DNA of 64,000 nucleotides, taken from Glycomyces tenuis DSM 44171 (lineage in GTDB: Bacteria; Actinomycetota; Actinomycetes; Mycobacteriales; Micromonosporaceae). The position numbers and the translations under genes are program-made. Every line of letters begins with the position of its first letter. The first letter of the stretch is position 1. Shown here in pieces: positions 1 through 6,684 of this stretch. Under the pieces are notes generated by a model. It ran no database searches, was not told the DNA's origin, and saw only the letters and a list, made by a program, of their open reading frames with translations. The stretch is from NCBI RefSeq assembly GCF_000427885.1, contig NZ_ATYW01000001.1, forward strand, positions 364,699-428,698, written 5' to 3'.

Positions 1-343
1 TCGAGGCGGGTGCGGTCGCGTTCGAGGACCCAGTCGCGGCGGGTGGTCTCGCAGTGCCGCAGTTCGGGTTCGGCGAGGCACCGGATGCGAGGCCGCCACC
101 GTGGTATGGGGCCGTCCCGGGATGAACTGGTCGGCCGAGCGGCCACTCCCATGCACATGCCGGGACCACCCGGTCGGGGCTGCGGTTCGCATCCGGGCGC
201 AGCCGATTGGCGACGTCCACGGCCAGGACGATCCGGCAGGTGAACGACCGCCCCGGCCCTGTTCGTGTCAGCCCGGCCTGCCATGGGCGGAGCAGCCCGC
301 GATCGGCGTCGAGTGCGTCGGCGCCCGGCCCGGTCTCCGGCAT
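1..343 (-). pseudogene. Decayed transposase fragment (IS701-like)
   Basis: Read on the minus strand from an ATG at 343, a strongly G/C-third-position frame gives a stretch containing SFTCRIVLAVDVAN followed by RLRPDANRSPDR. This resembles the DDE-core start (VLAVDV...LRPDA...DR) that I recall from IS701-type actinobacterial transposases. Similarity stops at about 165, where the conserved continuation of such proteins is missing. Further left, a different minus frame (about 1 to 90, containing RHCETTRRDWVLERD) looks coding and runs off the window edge. The whole looks like a truncated, frameshifted relic rather than a working gene. The family name is from memory of the motif, not a search; the left-edge fragment could belong to another gene. 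Confidence 0.45.
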
Positions 344-376
344 GCCGGCCCTGGACAGGTACGCGGAGGGGCGCGG

Positions 377-997
377 TCAGCCCGCTGTGCGCATCAGCGG
401 CATGACGATCACGTCGACGACCTCATCGATGTCGGAGTGACTCGGCACCCCTTTGCCCATCACGAGATCGTGTCGGAGCAGCTTCATGGGGAGCGTCAGG
501 ATGCGGTCCGAATACGGTCCGGGACGGACCTCGCCGCGTTCGGCGCCCCGCTCGAAGATCGCCCTGAAGACGTCCTCGAATCGGTGCGAGCCGATCCGCT
601 CGCTGATCTGCCGCGCGAGTTCGGGATTCTGGACGGTGCTCGCGACCAAGCCCGGGATGGCGTCGGGTGGCAGATCGGCGAGCAGGCCACACGCCTGCAT
701 GAGGAATTCGCGGAGGTCGTCGCGCACGCTGCCGGTGTCGGGGACCTCGAGGTCGAGGCTGCGTCGGCGCAGGAGGTCCAGCACCAGTTCGGACAGGTTC
801 GGCCAGCGCCGGTACAGGACCGCCTTGCCGGTTCCGGCCCGCTCGGCGATGCCTTTGACGGTCGTCTTCGTGAAGCCGCGTTCGGTCAGTTCGGATTCGG
901 CCGCCGCGAAGATCGCGTCTTCCAGCGCCGTACCTCTGCGCCGCACGACGTTCGCGTCTGCGGCAGCACCCATCCTTTGAGTGTCTGCGTCAGTCAT
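377..997 (-). CDS. TetR-family transcriptional regulator
   Basis: A 206-residue one-component repressor. The N-terminal third carries the TetR helix-turn-helix: a helix ending FAAAESELTERGF, then TTVKGIAERAGTGKAVLYRRW, the standard recognition-helix pattern with YRRW. The C-terminal ligand-binding helices are family-typical in length but not diagnostic of a ligand. ATG 997 is preferred over the adjacent GTG at 1000 because AGGAAAG lies at a good distance upstream. It is divergent from the damaged small gene at 1090 and the adenylating enzyme at 1497. A large inverted repeat between them is its likely operator, so it probably represses that rightward unit and itself. Family assignment is sure; the target is inferred from position. 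Confidence 0.9.
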   Translation of the reverse strand: MTDADTQRMGAAADANVVRRRGTALEDAIFAAAESELTERGFTKTTVKGIAERAGTGKAVLYRRWPNLSELVLDLLRRRSLDLEVPDTGSVRDDLREFLMQACGLLADLPPDAIPGLVASTVQNPELARQISERIGSHRFEDVFRAIFERGAERGEVRPGPYSDRILTLPMKLLRHDLVMGKGVPSHSDIDEVVDVIVMPLMRTAG

Positions 998-1020
998 CAC
1001 ACTTTCCTAAGGAACCTTGC

Positions 1021-1083
1021 GTCTCTTATCGGTCAAATTTACCCTCTCAAATAAGAGACCAAGTGTCTCCTATTTGAGAGGGG
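1021..1083. promoter_or_regulatory. Large inverted-repeat operator in divergent region
   Basis: Two 18-bp arms, 1042-1059 and 1065-1082, are inverted with one mismatch and a 5-bp spacer; the core half-site is CTCTCAAATAAGAGAC. A further nine-base copy of the half-site (GTCTCTTAT) stands at 1021-1029. The block fills the space between the TetR gene and the rightward start codon at 1090, and its right arm runs into the GAGGGG ribosome-binding site. It is most simply a TetR-type operator with an extra half-site. Confidence 0.75.
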
Positions 1084-1089
1084 AACTTC

Positions 1090-1500
1090 ATGGACCGCAG
1101 CATCGCAGACAACCCGTGCCGCCGAACACTCATCGACACCGCCCCCAGACCCCCGCGCCGGCCGATCGGCCGAACCTGCCATTTCACGCCGCCGCGCATG
1201 CGACGCCATGCGCGAGCAGGAGACCAGCCTCGTCACACTGGCGGACGGCAACCGGGCCCGGCTCATCACCGGCCATGCCCCGGCCCTCGAGGTGCTCACC
1301 ACTCCCACCACCTCCAGCTTCCTCGCCGCACCCCGATACCCGCAGTCCACTCCCGCGGTCAGCAAGGCCACAAAGCAGCGGCAGGGCTGCCATCCCCCAC
1401 CGGGACCGCGACGCTGATCGCCATCGCCGAGCCAGGTGACCGCACACCGTCCCGGTCTGCGATCGTCGGCGACACGCACCTCGGGGAGGCGGAGCGGTGA
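1090..1500 (+). pseudogene. Frameshifted small gene upstream of the PaaK-like enzyme
   Basis: An ATG at 1090 follows a good GAGGGG site directly after the operator, and the same frame ends at 1500 overlapping the next start (GTGA). The coding signal does not stay in this frame. Third-position G/C bias is in frame from 1090 to about 1200, shifts to the frame of the ATG at 1208 (product containing SLVTLADGNRARLITGHAP) to about 1380, then returns to the first frame (TATLIAIAEPGDRTPSRSA). Two compensating frameshifts, one forward and one back, would explain this. The composite would be about 136 residues; I do not recognise its family. Either a real decay event or two sequencing indels is possible. 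Confidence 0.5.
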
Positions 1501-2870
1501 CCGGTTCGAGGAGACCCTCGCCTGTTCGGGCGCTCACCGATGCGCGGGCCGCCGAACGGGGTGGCGAGCGGGCGATGGTCGAGCGGCAGCGGACCCGGCT
1601 GGCCGCGCTGATCGCGCACGCGCGCACCCGCTCTCCGTTCTACCGCGAGCTGTACCGAGGCGTGCCCGCCGAGACGAGCGAGCTGGCCGCGCTGCCGGTC
1701 ACCGGCAAGCGCGAGCTGATGGCCGCCTTCGACGACTGGGTCACCGACCCGGCCGTCACGCTGAAGGCGGCGCGGGCCTTCACCGCCGACCCCGCGGCGA
1801 TCGGACACCCGTTCCTCGACCGCTACACGCTGACCACCACCTCCGGCACCACCGGCCACCACGGCATCTTTCTGCAGGACGCCCATGCGGCCGCGGTGAT
1901 CCCCGCGATGCTGGCGCGCATGCTCGCCCACTGGCTGACCGTCCGCGACGCCGCCAAGATCGCCGCCGGGGGCGGACGCACAGCCTTGGTCGTGCCCGAG
2001 GGCGGGCATTTCGCCTCCACTGTGGCCGCAGAACGGCTGCGGGGCCGCTCCCGTACGGCCGTCTTGAGCGTGCACCGGCCGCTGGCCGAACTGGTCGAGG
2101 CGTTGAACGCGTTCCGCCCGGCGCTGCTGGCGCCCTACGCCACCATCGGCGCGCTCCTGGCCGACGAAGCCGAAGCGGGGCGGCTGCGCATCGATCCGAC
2201 GCTGGTCACTTTGAGCGCCGAAGGCCTGCCGGTGCCCGAATACGAACGCATCAGCCGCGCCCTCGGAGCGAAGGTGTGCACCAGCTACGCCGCCAACGAG
2301 TGCCCCTTCCTCAGCTACGGGTGCCGTGAGCGCTGGTTGCACGTCAACGCCGACTGGGCCGTCCTCGAACCGGTCGACGAACGCCACCGGCCCGTGCCGC
2401 CGGGCGAGGCCTCCCACACCGTGCTGCTGACCAACCTCGCCAACCGCGTCCAGCCGATCCTGCGCTACGACCTGGGCGACGCCGTGACCGTCAGGCCCGA
2501 CCCCTGCCCATGTGGCAGTCCCGGGCCGGCCCTGCGCGTCCAGGGCCGTGCCGCCGACACGCTCGCCTTCCACGGCCCCGACGGGACATCGGTCACGCTC
2601 GCACCGCTGCCGCTGTCGACGCTGCTGGAAGCCGTCCCCGGCCTGGAGCTGTTCCAGATCGTCCAAACCGGTCCGGCAAGACTGCGGCTGCGCATGCGCG
2701 CCGCGCTCGGCGCCGACCCCGACACGGTGTGGCGCACCGCCGAGGTGCGGCTGCGCGAACTGCTGACCCGCCACCGCCTCGAAACCGTCCAGATCGAACA
2801 CGCCACCGAGGCACCCCGGTACAGCGCGGGCGGCAAAGTGCGCACCATCATCCCCACCGACCAGATCTGA
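1497..2870 (+). CDS. PaaK-like acyl/aryl-CoA ligase family protein (ANL superfamily)
   Basis: A 457-residue protein of the phenylacetate-CoA ligase branch of adenylate-forming enzymes, which activate a carboxylate with ATP and often pass it to CoA. Visible motifs are RSPFYRE near the N terminus, the P-loop-like TTTSGTTGHHG at about 113-123, YAANECPFL in the middle, RYDLGDAV followed by a Cys-rich CPCGSPG, and a C-terminal GGKVRTI lysine region. Length and motif order fit PaaK relatives. GTG 1497 overlaps the stop of the broken upstream frame. The substrate cannot be read from sequence. The neighbouring TetR gene suggests inducible use, and convergent transketolase-like genes follow. Coenzyme A as acceptor is family knowledge only. 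Confidence 0.85.
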   Translation: MTGSRRPSPVRALTDARAAERGGERAMVERQRTRLAALIAHARTRSPFYRELYRGVPAETSELAALPVTGKRELMAAFDDWVTDPAVTLKAARAFTADPAAIGHPFLDRYTLTTTSGTTGHHGIFLQDAHAAAVIPAMLARMLAHWLTVRDAAKIAAGGGRTALVVPEGGHFASTVAAERLRGRSRTAVLSVHRPLAELVEALNAFRPALLAPYATIGALLADEAEAGRLRIDPTLVTLSAEGLPVPEYERISRALGAKVCTSYAANECPFLSYGCRERWLHVNADWAVLEPVDERHRPVPPGEASHTVLLTNLANRVQPILRYDLGDAVTVRPDPCPCGSPGPALRVQGRAADTLAFHGPDGTSVTLAPLPLSTLLEAVPGLELFQIVQTGPARLRLRMRAALGADPDTVWRTAEVRLRELLTRHRLETVQIEHATEAPRYSAGGKVRTIIPTDQI

Positions 2871-2911
2871 CCGAGACCACGATCCCACCGAACACCGCCG
2901 CCGACTGTCGT

Positions 2912-3853
2912 TCAGGCATCGGCGGGATCCAGGAACCGCCGTATGCGGGCGGCGATGCCGTCGGGGTCGAGTCCGTGGAGGCGTTCGTGTTGGGCCGCAG
3001 TGCCGTAGCGGCGGAGTTCGTCGCGGCCGACCCCGATCGACAGTAGGCGGTGGGGCCGGTCGGCGAGCGCCCGGGTGATCAGCCAGTCCGAGGTTCCCTC
3101 CAGGTAGGGCTCGACCATGACCACGGTGTCGCCGGTGAGTGCGGCCAGGTGTCGCAGGCCCGTCGAGTCGAGGGGGCGGGGCGTGTTGGTGTAGGCGATG
3201 GTGACGTCGACTCCGGCCGTCGCGGCGAGGACGTTGTCGAGGACCGGTCCGACCGCGACCACCGTGGCGCGGGTGCCGCTGCGCAGCACCGTGAGGGTGT
3301 CGTCGGCGTCGCCGTGGGGTACCGCGTTGTGGCGCAGGGACAACCGCAAATAGGCGCCCTGGTCGGAGTCGACGGCCCGGTCCAGGAGCGCCGGCACTTC
3401 GGCGGCGTGGCCGGGGACGAACACCCGCCAGCCGGGCAGGGTGTCGAACAGTGCGACGTCGCGGGGGCTGAAGTGGGTGAAGCTGCCCTCGGCCCAGTCA
3501 TAGGAGGCGCCGACGCTGACCAGTACCCCGCTGGTGCCCTGGTGCTCGAAGTCGAGTTTGACCTGCTCGAAGGCGCGCTCGACCAGGAACGGGGCGTAGG
3601 TGTGAGCGATGGGGCGCATTCCGGCGAGCGCCAGGCCGCCGGCGACGCCGATCATGAGTTGTTCGCGGATGCCGACGTTGATCACCCGGTGGGGGTGGAT
3701 CGCGGCGGCGGCGCGGAAGCGGTCGGCGGAGATGTCGGCCAGAACCACGGCGGTGCGCGGGTCGGCGTCGAGCAGATCGGCGGCGTGTGCGGCGAAGGCG
3801 TCGCGCATGGTCGGTTGCTGGTGATCGTCGGTCAGCGGGTCTGAGCGGAACAT
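2912..3853 (-). CDS. Transketolase C-terminal subunit (pyrimidine-binding and C domains)
   Basis: A 313-residue half-transketolase, the partner of the gene starting at 4549. It contains the pyrimidine-binding domain with INVGIREQ, which supplies the glutamate that activates thiamine diphosphate, then GGLALAGMRPIAHTYAPFL, FTHFSPRD and a transketolase C-terminal domain (TVVMVEPYLEG). Full-length transketolases are near 650 residues; here the function is split over two genes 21 bp apart, as in archaeal and some specialised-metabolism enzymes. The acceptor and donor sugars are unknown. The pair would form a heterotetramer by family analogy. The second gene of a probable two-gene unit driven from the SoxR box. 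Confidence 0.9.
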   Translation of the reverse strand: MFRSDPLTDDHQQPTMRDAFAAHAADLLDADPRTAVVLADISADRFRAAAAIHPHRVINVGIREQLMIGVAGGLALAGMRPIAHTYAPFLVERAFEQVKLDFEHQGTSGVLVSVGASYDWAEGSFTHFSPRDVALFDTLPGWRVFVPGHAAEVPALLDRAVDSDQGAYLRLSLRHNAVPHGDADDTLTVLRSGTRATVVAVGPVLDNVLAATAGVDVTIAYTNTPRPLDSTGLRHLAALTGDTVVMVEPYLEGTSDWLITRALADRPHRLLSIGVGRDELRRYGTAAQHERLHGLDPDGIAARIRRFLDPADA

Positions 3854-3874
3854 GGTCGGTCCTCGGTCGGGAAG

Positions 3875-4549
3875 TCAATGGCGGACGGCGGCGACCGTGA
3901 CCTGCGGCCGGTCGTGGTGTGGTGCGGTGAATGCCGCATGGAGCGCGTCGTGGTCGCCCATGTCGGCGGTGGCGGCGGCCCAGCCGTGGACCTCGAACCG
4001 GGAGGCGATGCCGCCGGGCCACCCGTGCGTGGCCGAGGCGTTGTCGGCGACGACCACGTTGAGGTTCGCGAGCCCGATGGCGCCGGCGTAGGCCATCGCC
4101 TCGTGGTTGGAGCCCTCGTCGAGTTCGGCGTCGCCGATGAGGACGTACACCTGCGCATCGGCATATCGGGTGGCGCGCAGACCCAACGCGACGCCGACCC
4201 CGAGGGGCAGGCCGTGGCCGAGCGATCCGGAGGAGATTTCGGCGCCCGGTACCAGCGTGGCGTCGGGGTGCGATCCCAATGGCGATTCCAAGGCGGCGAC
4301 GGTGTCGAGCCAAGCGACCGGGATGAATCCTTTGGCGGCCAGGACTGCGTAGAAGGCGCTGGGGCCGTGGCCTTTGGACAGCAGGAATCGGTCTCGCGCC
4401 GGATCGTCGAGGCTCTCGGGGTCGACTCGCAGGACACGGTCGTAGAGCACCCAGATCGCATCCAGCGTGTAGGTGCTGATGTGGGGGTATCGCGCATCGA
4501 CGACGGTGCGCCTGGCCAGTTCTCGGGCCTCTTCGAAGGTGGCGGTCAT
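3875..4549 (-). CDS. Transketolase N-terminal subunit (thiamine-diphosphate binding)
   Basis: A 224-residue N-terminal half-transketolase. The thiamine-diphosphate/Mg motif is clear: GDAELDEGSNHEAM with downstream LANLNVVVADN. LLSKGHGPSAFYA and GSLGHGLPLGVGVALG are also standard transketolase segments. ATG 4549 is chosen rather than the in-frame ATGs at 4561 and 4558: those lie against the SoxR box with no room for a ribosome-binding site, while 4549 sits about 7 bases after a CATGAT hexamer and fits a leaderless transcript. A TTTACT hexamer at 4582-4587 (minus strand) with a 19-bp spacer fits a MerR-family promoter. SoxR control of a split transketolase is inferred from this geometry. Confidence 0.88.
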   Translation of the reverse strand: MTATFEEARELARRTVVDARYPHISTYTLDAIWVLYDRVLRVDPESLDDPARDRFLLSKGHGPSAFYAVLAAKGFIPVAWLDTVAALESPLGSHPDATLVPGAEISSGSLGHGLPLGVGVALGLRATRYADAQVYVLIGDAELDEGSNHEAMAYAGAIGLANLNVVVADNASATHGWPGGIASRFEVHGWAAATADMGDHDALHAAFTAPHHDRPQVTVAAVRH

Positions 4550-4564
4550 ACCGGGCATCATGTA

Positions 4565-4584
4565 ACTTCAAGTCGACTTGAAGT
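4565..4584. promoter_or_regulatory. SoxR box in a 19-bp-spaced divergent promoter
   Basis: ACTTCAAGTCGACTTGAAGT is a perfect 20-bp palindrome and matches the CAAGT-N2-ACTTG core of SoxR operators. It lies between soxR (ATG 4608) and the transketolase pair. On the minus strand TTTACT and CATGAT flank it with 19 bp between them, the over-long spacing typical of MerR-family activated promoters. Repression and activation of the leftward unit and autoregulation of soxR are expected. Confidence 0.85.
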
Positions 4585-4607
4585 AAAGGATCTGTGAGGA
4601 CCGCCAT

Positions 4608-5063
4608 ATGACCGCGCTGGACGCCCGGGCACTGCTCTCGATCGGCGATTTCGCCGCGCGTGCCGGACTGGCCACTTCGGCGATCCGCTACTACGAGTCG
4701 CTCGACCTGATTCATTCGGTGCGCACCGGCGGGAACCAGCGCCGCTACCACCGAAGCGAGTTGCGCCGGGTGGCGTTCATCCGGGCGGCCCAGTCGGTGG
4801 GCCTGTCGCTCGACGAGATCAAGGACGCCCTCGACCAGCTTCCCGAGCGGCGCATCCCCGTCCGGGCCGACTGGCAACGCCTCTCCGCTTCGTGGCGGCA
4901 GCGCCTGGACGACCAGATCGAACGTCTGCGCAAACTGCAGGACGACCTCGAAAGCTGTATCGGCTGCGGCTGCCTCTCACTCGACCACTGCTCGATCTAC
5001 AACCGAGACGACGCCCTGAGCGCCGACGGCCCGGGTCCCCGCCGCGGATTCAGCACCACATGA
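4608..5063 (+). CDS. soxR: Redox-sensing regulator SoxR
   Basis: A 151-residue MerR-family activator with the SoxR [2Fe-2S] signature. The winged helix covers about residues 9-75 (LSIGDFAARAGLATSAIRYYE). A dimerisation coiled coil follows to about 112, and four cysteines at 117, 120, 122 and 128 give the exact C-X2-C-X-C-X5-C cluster motif. In non-enteric bacteria SoxR senses redox-active metabolites such as phenazines and quinones rather than driving soxS. A GTGAGGA site precedes ATG 4608. The divergent split transketolase is its most likely target, because the perfect SoxR box is the only one seen nearby. Identification is firm. Confidence 0.95.
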   Translation: MTALDARALLSIGDFAARAGLATSAIRYYESLDLIHSVRTGGNQRRYHRSELRRVAFIRAAQSVGLSLDEIKDALDQLPERRIPVRADWQRLSASWRQRLDDQIERLRKLQDDLESCIGCGCLSLDHCSIYNRDDALSADGPGPRRGFSTT

Positions 5064-5346
5064 CGTCCCCGAAGAACCCTCACCGCCGGTGACGACAAGT
5101 GCCGCAGTGGTACTGGAGCTGGGAATTCGCGCACCGCACGCGAAGACCATCAACACGCGCGATCTTCCGATTCCAACGGCCGCAGCGCGGTCATGGTGGT
5201 CGCACCGAATTGCCGCAATGCAAAAGCGTTTGATACGCGGGAGATCCAGGGCCGCCGGTCCGATCAGAGGACCGTGAGCCGGGGATTGAGTGGAAGCGGG
5301 GCCGTAGCGTTGAAAGGTCAGTGACTCCTGCCCGCAAGGAGGCCGC

Positions 5347-5835
5347 ATGCCGCAGGTCGAGGTCCGTCGGACGGTGGAGGTGCCGATCCGTGTCGCGTTC
5401 GCGGTCTCGCAGACGACCGGACCGGTGCGGGCGCAATGGGATCCGTTCATCCACTCGCAGTCCTTGATGGATGGCGCCGAGCGCCCCGGCAAGGGCGTGC
5501 GCACGCTTACCCGCCACCGACTCGGATGGCGGATGGTGAGCGAGTACGTCTCCTATCAACCGCCTCGCAATGTCGGCATGACGATGCGCGAGGGGCCGTG
5601 GTTCTTCCGCGTCTTCGGCGGCGGATGGCGGTTCACCGAGGACGCGCCCGATCGCACCACCGCCATATGGAAGTACACCTTCTCGTGCCGCCCGGGATGG
5701 CTGAGGCCGATCGCCGAGCCGATCGGGATGCGGCTGCTGCGCAGGGACATCGAACGCCGCATCGACGCCTTCGTCAAGGCGTGCAACGACCCGGACGTGG
5801 TCGCGGCGGCCGTCGGGCCCGACGCCGACGACTGA
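5347..5835 (+). CDS. SRPBCC-fold (START/cyclase-like) protein
   Basis: A 162-residue protein of the SRPBCC hydrophobic-cavity fold. It begins with the usual first strand (VEVRRTVEVPIRVAFA), has a GPVRAQWDPF segment, and ends with a long C-terminal helix (RRDIERRIDAFVKAC). Such proteins bind lipids, polyketides or other hydrophobic ligands; no catalytic assignment is possible. An excellent AAGGAGG lies 5 bases before ATG 5347. It seems monocistronic, followed by the glyoxalase-fold gene about 100 bp downstream. The 283 bp between soxR and this gene show no convincing gene. The fold is a fair call; function unknown. Confidence 0.75.
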   Translation: MPQVEVRRTVEVPIRVAFAVSQTTGPVRAQWDPFIHSQSLMDGAERPGKGVRTLTRHRLGWRMVSEYVSYQPPRNVGMTMREGPWFFRVFGGGWRFTEDAPDRTTAIWKYTFSCRPGWLRPIAEPIGMRLLRRDIERRIDAFVKACNDPDVVAAAVGPDADD

Positions 5836-5942
5836 CCTGAAAGGACGCCATCTGGAGCACGGTTCGGGATGGACGGCCGGGCGGCGGCGGTTGCTACCAT
5901 CCCGGGAAGCGATCCGAGTGGAATGACGGCGAGGTGCGGGCG

Positions 5943-6338
5943 ATGGTCATGGGCGAGCGGCAGCTCAAGGTCGGGCTGCGCGTCCGCGATCTGCGCCGGT
6001 CGGCGGACCTGTACCTGCGCCTGGGGTTCAAGGAGATTCCGAACCTGGAGCAGCCGAATCTGCGGTATCTGACCTTCGGCCATACCTGGCTGATCCTCTC
6101 CGACCTCACCGCTCACGGCTACCACACCGAGGAAGCCGAACGGGCCGCCCGCTCGCAGCGGTTGGGCGTCGGCTTCGTCCTGACGATCCCCACGACCGAC
6201 CTCGACCGGTCCTACGCGGTCTGGCGTGAGGAAGGCCTGGCGGTCACGGTCGAGCCCGAGGACGCGGGGTGGGCGCGGATCTTCTACGGCCGCGATCCGG
6301 ACGGCTACGAGGTCATGTTCGAGGAGTTCCGCGCCTGA
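5943..6338 (+). CDS. Glyoxalase/bleomycin-resistance fold protein
   Basis: A 131-residue vicinal-oxygen-chelate (VOC) protein made of two beta-alpha-beta-beta-beta modules. The first starts LKVGLRVRDLRRSADLYLRLGF; the second has VLTIPTTDLDRSYAVWREEGL and ends FYGRDPDGYEVMFEEF, the typical final strand with a glutamate in the metal-ligand position. Family members include glyoxalases, dioxygenases and drug-binding proteins, so the substrate is open. ATG 5943 is preferred; GTG 5934 in the same frame is an alternative with little upstream support. A TACCAT hexamer near 5894 could be the -10 element. Confidence 0.8.
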   Translation: MVMGERQLKVGLRVRDLRRSADLYLRLGFKEIPNLEQPNLRYLTFGHTWLILSDLTAHGYHTEEAERAARSQRLGVGFVLTIPTTDLDRSYAVWREEGLAVTVEPEDAGWARIFYGRDPDGYEVMFEEFRA

Positions 6339-6684
6339 AGCCGACGGCCGGGGCCCGGGCGTCCTCACGTCGACTGGCCTGTCGGGGACCGGGCTCGGAA
6401 GTCCCGGATCAGCGGTTCTCGCGCCGATCCGGTCGCGGCGCCGCGCGGTGCGGCGGCGGTTCCCCGAACGGCTTGGCGCGCAAGTCGTGAAGGGCGCGTT
6501 CCGCCGCACGGGGAAAGTCTGCGACGCGCGCCTCCCCCAAAGGTCGCAAGCCGATTTCCGACTCGCGCCAGAAGCCGCCGACCACCCCTCCAAGTGAGTA
6601 TGGATCTGTTCGAACGCAAGGGTTTCCCGCCCGATCGCATCAGCGGTCAACCGAAAAGGACAGACCAACTCACCAGGAGCTGAC
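6339..6684. other. Intergenic region with a possible 27-residue leader ORF
   Basis: No conserved gene is seen in these 346 bp. Near the right end an ATG at 6600 opens a 27-codon frame that closes with TGA at 6681-6683, one base before the start of the lipoprotein gene (6685). The short frame has no strong ribosome-binding site and may be chance. CCAGGAGCTGAC before 6685 supplies the downstream gene's site. Confidence 0.4.

Noticed and set aside
5089-5277. 62-codon frame between soxR and the SRPBCC gene
   Set aside because: No ribosome-binding site, poor codon bias and no similarity.
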